Shown piece after piece: positions 1-7,520 of a DNA stretch of 64,000 nucleotides. Origin of the DNA: Lentzea cavernae (GTDB lineage: Bacteria; Actinomycetota; Actinomycetes; Mycobacteriales; Pseudonocardiaceae); assembly GCF_014653695.1 (NCBI RefSeq), contig NZ_BNAR01000008.1, forward strand, positions 248,001 to 312,000, given 5' to 3'. Each line of letters begins with the position of its first letter. The stretch's first letter is position 1. The position numbers and the translations under genes were made by a program. Under the pieces are notes generated by a model that made no database searches, was not told where the DNA came from, and saw nothing but the letters and a program-made list of their open reading frames with translations.

Positions 1-1224
1 CTGCACGGTCTTCGGCGACAGGCCGAGGGACTCCGCGATCATCGCCGTGCTCGCTCCCGCGGCCACGAGCCTCAGCACCTCGATGCCGCGTTTGGTGAGC
101 CCTGCCCTGAGTGCGCGGGCGATGCGGGTGTTCGTGTGTTCCGCGGTACCGGTCTCGTGCAGCTCGCCGGTGTGCGGGACGCGCATCACGGCGTTCTCCC
201 GCTTGGGCTCGAAACGCTTGTGCGCCAACTGTTCCACGAGTCGCGACGACAGGTCGTGCTCGCGCATCCGCAGGAGGTCGCGGCCCTCCTGCAGCTCCCA
301 CAACCGGTACTGCTCCAACTGCAGCCGCGCGTGCCGCAGCGCGCGTTCGTAGTCTCCGGACCGTTCGTGCGCCTCACTCAGTTGCTGGTGCGCGTGCACC
401 GCGACTTCCCGTGCCAGACAGCTCATCGCGAGCTCGGCGGCCTCGGTGAGCTGGGCGATCTGCTCGGGGCGCCGCTCCCGCGCCGCGCTCAGCCGCGCCC
501 GCGCCATCAACGCCTCCGCCCGCGCCACCGGGCGGTTCCTTCCGGCAAGCAACTGGTCAGCGCGCTGCCAGCTGCGGTGCGCGCGGTCAAGTTCACCCAG
601 ATCGATGCGGACGTGTGTCAGCAGGACGTTGACCATCGCCATCCGCACCGGGTCGCCGAGCGTCTTCCAGCGGTCGCGCACCTGGGCGCACAACGCCTCC
701 GCGCGGCGGAGCTTGCGCACGCACGGCTCTCCGTCGAGGCTGCAGCGGTTCTCGTCGGTGCGGATCATGCAGTGCTCGTGGTACTGCGTGCGCAACACCC
801 GTGCCTGTTCGAACAGCACCGAGCCGATCAGCTCGTTGTCACCGGTGAGCTCCGCGAGACCCAGTGCGCGGGCGAAGGAGTTGAAGCTGCGCTCCCGCGA
901 GTCGAGACGCAGTTCCACCACGGCACGGGAGAAGCTGCAGCGCGCCTGGAGTCCGATGTGGCGGTTGGCCGCCGCGATCGCCTGCACCTTGTCGATCGTG
1001 TCGAGCGCGCCGGGCCACAGCCCCCGCTTGCCCAGCGCCACCGACTGCGCCAGCACCCCCTCCGCGACGCCCTCGGCGTCCTCCAGCCACGAGAACGCGG
1101 CCACGGCCTTCTCGGCGTGCTCCAGTGCCTCGCCCGGTCTGCCTTCGTCCAGTGCGATCCTCGCCTCGCGCAGGTTGTGCACGGCGTTGGAACGCGGATC
1201 CGCGGTCCTGCCGGGAACCGTCAT
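1..1224 (-). CDS. LuxR-family transcriptional regulator, C-terminus cut by window edge
   Basis: The frame is open from an ATG at 1224 to base 1 with no stop, giving 408 residues of an incomplete protein. Roughly the first 340 residues are Ala/Leu/Arg-rich and helical, resembling TPR-like helical repeats. The last visible residues (RGIEVLRLVAAGASTAMIAE, then SLGLSPKTV) match the start and recognition helix of a LuxR/GerE helix-turn-helix. The layout is helical sensor plus C-terminal HTH, without the N-terminal P-loop of LAL regulators. Transcription runs leftward and the end of the HTH lies outside the window. It follows the acyl-CoA ligase with a 29-bp gap, so co-transcription is possible. 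Target genes cannot be inferred. Confidence 0.8.
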   Translation of the reverse strand, partial: MTVPGRTADPRSNAVHNLREARIALDEGRPGEALEHAEKAVAAFSWLEDAEGVAEGVLAQSVALGKRGLWPGALDTIDKVQAIAAANRHIGLQARCSFSRAVVELRLDSRERSFNSFARALGLAELTGDNELIGSVLFEQARVLRTQYHEHCMIRTDENRCSLDGEPCVRKLRRAEALCAQVRDRWKTLGDPVRMAMVNVLLTHVRIDLGELDRAHRSWQRADQLLAGRNRPVARAEALMARARLSAARERRPEQIAQLTEAAELAMSCLAREVAVHAHQQLSEAHERSGDYERALRHARLQLEQYRLWELQEGRDLLRMREHDLSSRLVEQLAHKRFEPKRENAVMRVPHTGELHETGTAEHTNTRIARALRAGLTKRGIEVLRLVAAGASTAMIAESLGLSPKTVQ

Positions 1225-1253
1225 GGTCAAGCCCCCTCAACTCGGGGCTGACT

Positions 1254-2762
1254 CTAGTGGTCGTCGCGGAGTTGACGTTTCAACACTTTTCCGGCCGCGT
1301 TGCGCGGCAGCTCGTCGACGAAGAAGACGTCCCGGGGAACGGAGTACCGCGCGAGGTTCGCCTTCACGTGTTCCCGTACTTGTTCGGCCGTCAGGGTTTT
1401 TGCGCCTACAACGAACGCCGCGAGCCGCTGGCCCCACTCGTCGTCCGGCACGCCGAGCACCGCGACCTCCGTGACGCCGTCGAGCGTCGAGAGCAGGTCC
1501 TCGACGTCGTGCGGGTAGACGTTCTCGCCCCCTGAGACGATCATCTCGTCGTCGCGGCCCGCCACGAACAGCAGGCCGTCCTTGAGGTAGCCGAGGTCGC
1601 CGGTCGACATCAGGCCGTCCAGCGACTCCTTGCTGGTGCCGTTGGTGTAGCCGTCGAACAGCATCTCGTTGCCGACGAAGATGCGCCCGGTCCCACCAGG
1701 CGCCACGGGCTTGCCCTGATCGTCCACAATGGCTAGACGGGTGCCGAGAGGTGGCTTTCCGGCCGTTCCCGGTTCGCGCAGCATCTCCTCGGGGGTGGCG
1801 ATGCTCGCCCAGCTCACTTCCGTTGAGCCGTAGAGGTTGTAGAGCACCGGCCCGAACTCCTCAAGCGTGCGGGCGGCGACTTTCGGGGGAAGTGCGGATC
1901 CGCTGGAGGCGATGATCCGCAGCTTCGGCCGGTGCGAGGTCTCCAGCATGCGTTGCAGCATCACGGGAACCACGAACATCGCGGTGCACTTCCCAGCGTC
2001 CTGCAACGCCTGCGCCGGGTCGAACCGGCGGCGCAGCACCAGGGTGGCGCCGAGCACGAGCCCGAGCTGGAACGCGGCGAGACCCCAGGCGTGGAAGAGC
2101 GGGGAGGTGATGGAGATGACGTCGCCGTGCCTGAGCGGGATCCGCGACAGCAGCGCGGCGGCGGGGGCGAGGCTCGCGGGTTCCGGCCTGCGGGCGCCCT
2201 TCGGCGCGCCGGTGGTGCCGGAGGTGAGGATGATCAGCCGGCCGCGCGGAGGTCTGCGGGGCAGGGGCGTCGTGGGTCCGTCGGCGATCAGCGACTCGAA
2301 CTCGTCGGTGAAGAACGCCGGGACGTCCGGCAGCACGTCGGCGAACTCGCGGTCGGCGACCAGTCTGTCGATCTTCTGGTCCTGCGCGACCTGTGCCAGC
2401 TGTCCCCGGCTGAGGCCGGTGTTGAGCAGAACGGCGTCGGCGCCGACCTTCGTGCACGCGGTCATGGTCTCGATGAAGGCGCGGCCGTTGCGGCACAGCA
2501 GCCCGACGCGTTCCCGGGGGCGGAAGGCGTGTGCGAGCCGGCTGGTGCGCTCGTCGACCTCCGCGTACGTGAGCACGCCGTCGTCGTCGATGATCGCCGC
2601 GCGGTCCGGGTGCCTGCCGGCGCCCGTCTGGTAGCCCCACGCCAGCGTGATGTCCCAGTGCAGGTACCCGCGCACGGTGCCGGCGAGCCCTCGCGGGCCC
2701 AGCGGCCGGATCACTCCGGCTTTGACCAGGGTCAGCAGCACGCGGGTCACCATGCGTGCCAC
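1254..2762 (-). CDS. AMP-forming acyl-CoA ligase (FadD-type)
   Basis: This 502-residue ANL-superfamily enzyme should activate a fatty or other carboxylic acid to its CoA thioester through an acyl-adenylate. All core motifs are visible: the phosphate loop LTSGTTGAPKG, the aromatic/adenine motif YGSTE, the TGDLG motif, the hinge GRDDEMIVSGGENVYP, and the C-terminal catalytic lysine in NAAGKVLKR. The family is normally about 500-560 residues, so it is complete. The start used is GTG 2762; an in-frame ATG lies at 2753. A 20-bp operator-like palindrome sits 10 bp upstream, so a TetR-type repressor probably controls it. No beta-oxidation genes are adjacent and the substrate is unknown. Confidence 0.9.
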   Translation of the reverse strand: MARMVTRVLLTLVKAGVIRPLGPRGLAGTVRGYLHWDITLAWGYQTGAGRHPDRAAIIDDDGVLTYAEVDERTSRLAHAFRPRERVGLLCRNGRAFIETMTACTKVGADAVLLNTGLSRGQLAQVAQDQKIDRLVADREFADVLPDVPAFFTDEFESLIADGPTTPLPRRPPRGRLIILTSGTTGAPKGARRPEPASLAPAAALLSRIPLRHGDVISITSPLFHAWGLAAFQLGLVLGATLVLRRRFDPAQALQDAGKCTAMFVVPVMLQRMLETSHRPKLRIIASSGSALPPKVAARTLEEFGPVLYNLYGSTEVSWASIATPEEMLREPGTAGKPPLGTRLAIVDDQGKPVAPGGTGRIFVGNEMLFDGYTNGTSKESLDGLMSTGDLGYLKDGLLFVAGRDDEMIVSGGENVYPHDVEDLLSTLDGVTEVAVLGVPDDEWGQRLAAFVVGAKTLTAEQVREHVKANLARYSVPRDVFFVDELPRNAAGKVLKRQLRDDH

Positions 2763-2771
2763 TCTGCCATC

Positions 2772-2791
2772 TACCTACTTGCGAGTAGGTA
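2772..2791. promoter_or_regulatory. Operator-like palindrome upstream of acyl-CoA ligase
   Basis: TACCTACT-TGCG-AGTAGGTA has two perfect 8-bp arms around a 4-bp centre, ending 10 bp before the ligase start. Size and symmetry fit a TetR-family operator overlapping the promoter. No TetR gene is nearby, so the regulator would act from elsewhere. Confidence 0.65.
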
Positions 2792-2806
2792 ACGGTGTGA
2801 CGGCGG

Positions 2807-3091
2807 TCACATGCCGGTGTTGGACGCGCTCACGACGGCGTCGCGCAGGGCCGCCCGCAGCCGGCCGACCTCCAGTGGCGTCAGAACGGCGGCCTCTCCC
2901 GGCGGCACGGTGATCACTATGTGTCCCTGGCTGACGAACACCGTCATGTCCCGTCGGCGCGAAGCGATGTCGCGGCAGCTCACCTGCCACTCCTCTTGTG
3001 CTCCCACGGGGTTCTTCCTCCAGCTCGCTCGGCGCACCGGCTCGGTGTGCCCGGTGCTCACGTTGAAGAGACGTGCGTCACCGGAAGTCAT
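2807..3091 (-). CDS. Small hypothetical protein
   Basis: A 94-residue ORF starts at ATG 3091. The C-terminal half reads as a compact beta-strand/helix unit (VFVSQGHIVITVPPGEAAV followed by a Leu/Arg-rich helix), which looks like a genuine small soluble domain. The basic, Ser/Arg-rich N-terminal half is less convincing, and an internal ATG at residue 49 is an alternative start. I recognise no family. It sits between the ligase operator and the divergent flavoprotein gene, so its promoter region is shared with the latter. Confidence 0.55.
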   Translation of the reverse strand: MTSGDARLFNVSTGHTEPVRRASWRKNPVGAQEEWQVSCRDIASRRRDMTVFVSQGHIVITVPPGEAAVLTPLEVGRLRAALRDAVVSASNTGM

Positions 3092-3183
3092 GACGGAGCT
3101 TTTCCGTTCTCCGCCGAGCGACTGCGCCGAGCTGCGGATAGCGTCGCACGTGGGACGAGTTCAGGTCACCTGGAGGGGTGAAA

Positions 3184-4371
3184 ATGGCGGAACCGCAACG
3201 CATCGTGATCGTGGGGACGGGCCTCGCCGGCGCCTCCGCGGCGGGCTCGCTGCGAGACCGCGGCTACGGCGGCGAGATCATCGTGTTCGGTACCGAACGG
3301 CACCGCCCGTACGAACTTCCCGCGCTGTCCAAGGACGTTCTGCTCGGCAAGGCGGGCGAACCGGCGTGGGTGCACGAGCCGGGCTTCTACTCCGACAACG
3401 ACATCGACCTCCAGCTCGGAGTGTCCGTGTTGGAGCTGCGGCCCGGAGATCACACGATCGTGGACTCGGATGGAGCAGTGCGGCCCTACGACCGGCTGTT
3501 GCTCGCGACCGGATCGCGCCCGCGCGTTCTGCCTGGGGCGCAAGGACATGTGCTGCGCACGCTGGACGACTCGCTCGCGCTGAGGTCCGCGTTGCGCGAG
3601 GGCAGGCACGTCGTGATCGTCGGCGCGGGCTGGATCGGCTGCGAGGTGGCGTCCGCCGCCCGCGCGCACGGCTGCCGCGTCACGGTCGTCGACCCGCTGG
3701 CGGAACCCCTGGTGCGCGTGCTGGGTCCCGAGATGGGCGCGATGTTCCGCGGCCTGCACGAGGAGCACGGCGTGGAGTTCAAGCTGGGCACGGGTGTCGA
3801 GGGCTTCTCCCCGTCCGGCGTGCGCCTCGGTGACGGCACCGAACTGCTGCCGGACGTGACGGTGCTGGCCGTGGGGGCGACTCCGCGCCTCGAACTGGCC
3901 GAGGCGGCCGGACTGGAGCTGGCGGAGGGCGGTGTGGCGGTCGACGCCGTGCTGCGCACCTCCGCCCCGGACGTGTTCGCAGCAGGGGACATCGCGGCGC
4001 AGGAGCACCCGCGCCACGGCGGAAGGGTCCGCGTCGAGCACTGGGCGAACGCGAAGGACCAGGGCACGCACGCCGCCGGGTCGTTGATGGGGTTCGACGA
4101 GCCGTACGTGAAGTCGCCGTACTTCTTCACCGACCAGTACGACCTGGGCATGGAGTACCGCGGCCTCGCCGGTCGGGACGACGAGCTGGTCGTGCGCGGG
4201 GACGTGGCCTCGCGGGAGTTCGTCGCGTTCTGGCTGCGCGGCGGACGGCTGCGGGCGGCGATGAACGTCAACGTCTGGGACCACGGCACGGCGTTGAAGG
4301 CGTTGGTGGACTCGCAGGCGACCGTGACGCCGGACCAGCTGCGCGAGGCGGACCTCGGCGCGCTCGTCTAG
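3184..4371 (+). CDS. FAD-dependent NAD(P)H:ferredoxin/rubredoxin reductase-type oxidoreductase
   Basis: This 395-residue flavoprotein has the two-dinucleotide-fold layout of ferredoxin reductases that feed P450 or dioxygenase systems. It has an N-terminal FAD fold (IVGTGLAGASAAGSLRDRGY), the PALSKDVL segment typical of this family, an NAD(P)H fold (VVIVGAGWIGCEVASAA), the second FAD-contact motif with VFAAGDIA, and a C-terminal reductase domain. No redox CxxC is present, so it is not a disulfide reductase. ATG 3184 was chosen because GGAGGGG at 3172-3178 is well spaced; the in-frame GTG at 3178 overlaps that SD. No ferredoxin or P450 gene is adjacent, so the partner is unknown. Its stop overlaps the convergent MarR gene by 4 bp. 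Confidence 0.88.
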   Translation: MAEPQRIVIVGTGLAGASAAGSLRDRGYGGEIIVFGTERHRPYELPALSKDVLLGKAGEPAWVHEPGFYSDNDIDLQLGVSVLELRPGDHTIVDSDGAVRPYDRLLLATGSRPRVLPGAQGHVLRTLDDSLALRSALREGRHVVIVGAGWIGCEVASAARAHGCRVTVVDPLAEPLVRVLGPEMGAMFRGLHEEHGVEFKLGTGVEGFSPSGVRLGDGTELLPDVTVLAVGATPRLELAEAAGLELAEGGVAVDAVLRTSAPDVFAAGDIAAQEHPRHGGRVRVEHWANAKDQGTHAAGSLMGFDEPYVKSPYFFTDQYDLGMEYRGLAGRDDELVVRGDVASREFVAFWLRGGRLRAAMNVNVWDHGTALKALVDSQATVTPDQLREADLGALV

Positions 4372-4850
4372 ATGCAGGAGCCGTGCATCGGGCCCTCGCC
4401 GCGCGAGAGGTCCTGCAGGGCCCTGCGGATGATCGCCATCTCCTGGTGGGTGAAGCGGGCCTGGAAGGCGCGGTCGACCTCGGCGAGCGCGTCGCCCGCC
4501 TCCTTCTGCAGCTCACGGCCCTTGTCGGTGATGACCGGCGTGCGCACGCGCCGGTCGTTCGGGTCGGGCACGCGCTGGACCAGGCCTGCCCGCTCCAGCT
4601 TGTCGAGCTCGCTCGTCAGCGTGGTCTTGTCGAGGCCGAGCATCGCGCCGAGCTTGAGCTGGGTGCGCTGGATCTCCTCGTTCGCGAGCGCCTGCAGCAC
4701 GAGCTGACCGCGCAGCGAGACCCCGAACTTCGCGATCTCCTCGGCGTACGCGGCGCCGACGCGCTGGGTGGCGCGGTGCAGCAGCCAGTTGAAGTCCCAC
4801 TTCTCCAAGCAGGCTTCGACGAGTTCCGGCTGCTCCTCCATGTGTCCCAT
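4368..4850 (-). CDS. MarR-family transcriptional regulator
   Basis: The 160-residue protein has the expected winged-helix core: helix pair LKLGAMLGLDKTTLTSELDKL, then the wing with PNDRRVRTPVITDKG, the DxRxR signature of MarR wings. Starts at ATG 4850 or 4841 are both possible; a longer in-frame extension to 4955 would run through the operators and is unlikely. It is divergent from an FMN-dependent azoreductase with two inverted repeats in the gap. This is the classic arrangement for a MarR repressor that senses quinones, oxidants or electrophiles and controls a neighbouring detoxifying flavoenzyme. Confidence 0.88.
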   Translation of the reverse strand: MGHMEEQPELVEACLEKWDFNWLLHRATQRVGAAYAEEIAKFGVSLRGQLVLQALANEEIQRTQLKLGAMLGLDKTTLTSELDKLERAGLVQRVPDPNDRRVRTPVITDKGRELQKEAGDALAEVDRAFQARFTHQEMAIIRRALQDLSRGEGPMHGSCI

Positions 4851-4865
4851 CGTACATCCCGGTAG

Positions 4866-4889
4866 AGATGTTCTCGGCTCAGAACATCT
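4866..4889. promoter_or_regulatory. Inverted repeat, probable MarR operator 1
   Basis: AGATGTTCT-CGGCTC-AGAACATCT has two perfect 9-bp arms with a 6-bp spacer, 15 bp upstream of the MarR start. It lies in the divergent MarR/azoreductase promoter region and is a likely autoregulatory site. Confidence 0.65.
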
Positions 4890-4891
4890 TG

Positions 4892-4923
4892 ACTCGGAAC
4901 TTCTTCGCTCGTATGTTCCGAGT
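4892..4923. promoter_or_regulatory. Inverted repeat abutting azoreductase start, probable MarR operator 2
   Basis: ACTCGGAAC and GTTCCGAGT are perfect 9-bp complements separated by 14 bp. The right arm touches the azoreductase ATG at 4924. No Shine-Dalgarno is visible, so the mRNA may be leaderless or start just upstream, with the repressor covering the start site. Confidence 0.55.
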
Positions 4924-5505
4924 ATGACCAATCTGCTGCACATCGACACGAGCATTCGGTACGAGGGCTCCGTGACCCGCGAGATCTCCGGCGCGTTCGC
5001 CGAGAACTGGCGCGCCGCGAACCCGGCCGGCGGCTACACCTACCGGGACCTGCACGCGTCGCCGATCCCGCACAAGGACGGCACCGACCAGGGCATCGCC
5101 GCAGGTCTGATCGCCGAGGTCGACGCCGCCGACGTGATCCTGCTCGGCACGCCCATGTACAACTTCTCGATCCCGTCGACCCTGAAGGCCTGGATCGACC
5201 AGGTCGCGACCTCCGAGCACTTCGCCCGTGAGGACGGCACGTTCGCGTGGGGCGGCAAGCGCGTTGTCGTCGTGTCGGCACGTGGTGGCTCGTACAAGCC
5301 GGGCACGCCGCGTGAGGGGTTCGACTTCCAGGAGCCGTACCTGCGCGCGGTGCTGTCGATGGTCGGCCTCGACCAGAACCTGGAGTTCGTGCACGCCGAG
5401 CTGACCCTGGCCGACGTCGTGCCGCAGATGCACCAGTTCCGCGAGCTGGCCGTCGAGTCGCTGGCCGACGCGCACCGCGTGGTCAAGGAGCTGGCCACGG
5501 CCTAA
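4924..5505 (+). CDS. azoR: FMN-dependent NADH-azoreductase (quinone reductase)
   Basis: This 193-residue flavodoxin-fold enzyme of the AzoR family uses NADH for two-electron reduction of quinones and azo compounds. Visible features are the N-terminal FMN phosphate-binding region (HIDTSIRYEGSVTREI), the FMN loop TPMYNFSIPSTLKAWIDQV, and the second loop VSARGGSYKPGT. Length fits the family (about 200). ATG 4924 is used although no SD precedes it, because the N-terminus begins exactly as in homologues. It is divergent from a MarR gene and two operators, so it is probably induced by quinone or electrophile stress. The NUDIX gene follows 10 bp later and is probably in the same transcript. Confidence 0.92.
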   Translation: MTNLLHIDTSIRYEGSVTREISGAFAENWRAANPAGGYTYRDLHASPIPHKDGTDQGIAAGLIAEVDAADVILLGTPMYNFSIPSTLKAWIDQVATSEHFAREDGTFAWGGKRVVVVSARGGSYKPGTPREGFDFQEPYLRAVLSMVGLDQNLEFVHAELTLADVVPQMHQFRELAVESLADAHRVVKELATA

Positions 5506-5515
5506 TGTCGGTCGC

Positions 5516-5908
5516 GTGATCGACAAGGTTGCTTGGATCCACCTGGAGGACGGCCGCGTGCTCGGCACCCGGTCGGCAGGCAAGGACACGTACTACCTGC
5601 CCGGCGGCAAGCGCGAGCAGGGGGAGTCCGACGTCGAGACGCTCGTGCGCGAGATCCGCGAGGAGCTGTCCGTCGACATCGACGCCGCTTCGGCGCGGTA
5701 CGTGGGGACGTTCGAAGCGCAGGCGCACGGCCACACGTCGGGGGTGACCGTGCGGATGACCTGCTACACCGCGTCGTTCGACGGGGAACCGGTGGCATCG
5801 GCCGAGATCGAGGAACTCGCCTGGCTGACCACCGAGGACGCGGACCGGATCTCACCGGTCGACCGGATCATCTTCGCCCACCTGAACGAGGCAGGGCTTC
5901 TTCGCTGA
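5516..5908 (+). CDS. NUDIX hydrolase
   Basis: The 130-residue protein carries a complete NUDIX box, GGKREQGESDVETLVREIRE followed by EL, containing the GX5EX7REUXEEXGU pattern, so it should hydrolyse a nucleoside diphosphate linked to another moiety using Mg2+. The start is GTG 5516, 10 bp after the azoreductase stop. Two hairpins follow the stop, the second a strong terminator, so azoreductase and NUDIX form a two-gene operon. A house-cleaning role alongside oxidant defence is plausible, but the substrate cannot be read from the sequence. Confidence 0.9.
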   Translation: MIDKVAWIHLEDGRVLGTRSAGKDTYYLPGGKREQGESDVETLVREIREELSVDIDAASARYVGTFEAQAHGHTSGVTVRMTCYTASFDGEPVASAEIEELAWLTTEDADRISPVDRIIFAHLNEAGLLR

Positions 5909-5924
5909 CCCGTCAACGAGAAAA

Positions 5925-5943
5925 AGGAGAGCTCTGCTCTCCT
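5925..5943 (+). terminator. Short hairpin after NUDIX gene
   Basis: AGGAGAGC-TCT-GCTCTCCT forms a perfect 8-bp stem with a 3-nt loop, 17 bp after the NUDIX stop. It is a probable accessory terminator or mRNA 3-prime stabiliser. Confidence 0.5.
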
Positions 5944-5962
5944 CCCACTTCAACATATAGCG

Positions 5963-5993
5963 CACCCGGGGTCTTGCCACAAGACCCCGGGTG
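5963..5993 (+). terminator. Strong hairpin terminator
   Basis: CACCCGGGGTCTTG-CCA-CAAGACCCCGGGTG is a perfect 14-bp GC-rich stem with a 3-nt loop, followed by a modestly U-rich run. It separates the azoreductase/NUDIX operon from the monooxygenase gene. Confidence 0.8.
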
Positions 5994-6047
5994 TCCCTCA
6001 TCATTTCCCGGCCAACGTCATCCACCTGGGGAAATGGGGATCACTCC

Positions 6048-7475
6048 ATGATCGACGTCATCATCGCCGGCGGCGGACCGACCGGCATGATGCTGGCCGG
6101 AGAACTGCGGCTGCACGGAGTGGGCGTGGTCGTGCTGGAACGGGACGCGGAGCCGACGAAGGTCGTCCGGGCGCTCGGGCTGCACGCGCGCAGCATCGAG
6201 GTGATGGACCAGCGCGGGATCGCCGACAGGTTCCTGGACGCGGGCACGACGCACCCGCTCGCCGGGTTCTTCGCCGGCATCGAGAGGTCCGCGCCGGAGC
6301 GGCTGGACACGAAGTTCCCGTTCGTCCTGGGCCTGCCGCAGCCGCAGATCGAGCGGCTGCTCACCGAGCACGCCGTCGAAGCCGGTGCCGAGATCCGGCG
6401 CGGCAGCACGGTCGTCGCGTTCGCGCAGGACGACGAGGGCGTGACCGTCGAGCTGTCGGACGGCACGTCGTTGCGGGGGAAGTACCTGGTGGGCTGCGAC
6501 GGGGGCCGCAGCACCGTGCGCAAGCTGGCCGGCATCGACTTCCCCGGCGAGCCCACGCGGGTCGAGACGCTGCTCGGCGAGATGGAGATCGGCGTCCCGT
6601 GGGAAGACGTGATGCCGGTGATGCTCGAGATCCGCAAGACGCAGAAGCGCTTCGGCATCGGCCCGATCGGCGGCACCGCGACGTACCGCGTCATCGTGCC
6701 CGCGGAGGGCGTGAACTCCGACCGCGCCGCCATGCCGACGCTCGACGAGGTCAAGCGGGAGCTCGTGCGCGTGGCCGGCACGGACTTCGGCGTGCACTCG
6801 GCGCGCTGGCTGTCCCGCTTCGGCGACGCCACCCGGCAGGCCGAGCGCTACCGGTCCGGCCGCGTGTTCCTCGCGGGCGACGCGGCGCACGTCCACCCGC
6901 CGACCGGCGGCCAGGGGCTCAACCTCGGCGTGCAGGACGCGTTCAACCTGGGCTGGAAGCTCGCCGCGGCCGTGCGGGGGTGGGCGCCCGAGGGGTTGCT
7001 CGACACCTACGAGGCCGAGCGGCACCCGGTGGCCGAGGAGGTGCTGAACAACACCCGCGCGCAGATCGAGCTGATGAAGGTCGAGCCGGGACCGCAGTCG
7101 GTGCGGCGGGTGCTGACCGAGCTCGTGCGGTTCGAGGAGGTCAACCGGTACCTGACCGAGAAGGTCATCGCGGTCGCGGTCCGCTACGACCTCGGGTCGG
7201 ACAACGACCTGGTGGGGCGGCGGATCGGTGATCTCGGGCTGAAGCGCGGCGGGCTCTACGAGCAGATGCGCGCCGGTCGCGGCATCCTGCTCGACCAGTC
7301 CGGCACCCTGTCGGCCGGCGGCTGGGCGGACCGGGTCGACCACGTCGTGGACGTCACCGAGGACCTCGACGCACCCGCCGCGCTGATCCGCCCGGACGGG
7401 CACGTGGCGTGGGTCGGCGAGGACCAGACGGGTCTGGACGAGGCGCTGGCGCGCTGGTTCGGGACGGCTGGCTGA
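6048..7475 (+). CDS. FAD-dependent aromatic monooxygenase (PheA/TfdB/aklavinone-hydroxylase family)
   Basis: This 475-residue class A flavin monooxygenase should hydroxylate an aromatic or polyketide ring using NADPH and O2. Motifs: FAD fold IIAGGGPTGMMLAGEL, the GCDGGRSTVRK (DG) motif that contacts FAD and NADPH, the GD motif VFLAGDAAHVHPPTGGQGLN, and a C-terminal thioredoxin-like domain with no obvious redox cysteines. The start is ATG 6048 with GGGGA upstream. It stands alone after a strong terminator; such enzymes occur both in aromatic catabolism and as antibiotic (rifampin/tetracycline-type) monooxygenases. No surrounding pathway fixes the substrate. Confidence 0.9.
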   Translation: MIDVIIAGGGPTGMMLAGELRLHGVGVVVLERDAEPTKVVRALGLHARSIEVMDQRGIADRFLDAGTTHPLAGFFAGIERSAPERLDTKFPFVLGLPQPQIERLLTEHAVEAGAEIRRGSTVVAFAQDDEGVTVELSDGTSLRGKYLVGCDGGRSTVRKLAGIDFPGEPTRVETLLGEMEIGVPWEDVMPVMLEIRKTQKRFGIGPIGGTATYRVIVPAEGVNSDRAAMPTLDEVKRELVRVAGTDFGVHSARWLSRFGDATRQAERYRSGRVFLAGDAAHVHPPTGGQGLNLGVQDAFNLGWKLAAAVRGWAPEGLLDTYEAERHPVAEEVLNNTRAQIELMKVEPGPQSVRRVLTELVRFEEVNRYLTEKVIAVAVRYDLGSDNDLVGRRIGDLGLKRGGLYEQMRAGRGILLDQSGTLSAGGWADRVDHVVDVTEDLDAPAALIRPDGHVAWVGEDQTGLDEALARWFGTAG

Positions 7476-7520
7476 GGTCACCCGTTCGGGGGCCGGAGGC
7501 GCTTTGTCACACTGTGAGGC

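Noticed and set aside
4851..4955. N-terminal extension of the MarR protein to 4955
   Set aside because: It would run through both operators and the divergent start codon; ATG 4850 gives the usual MarR length.
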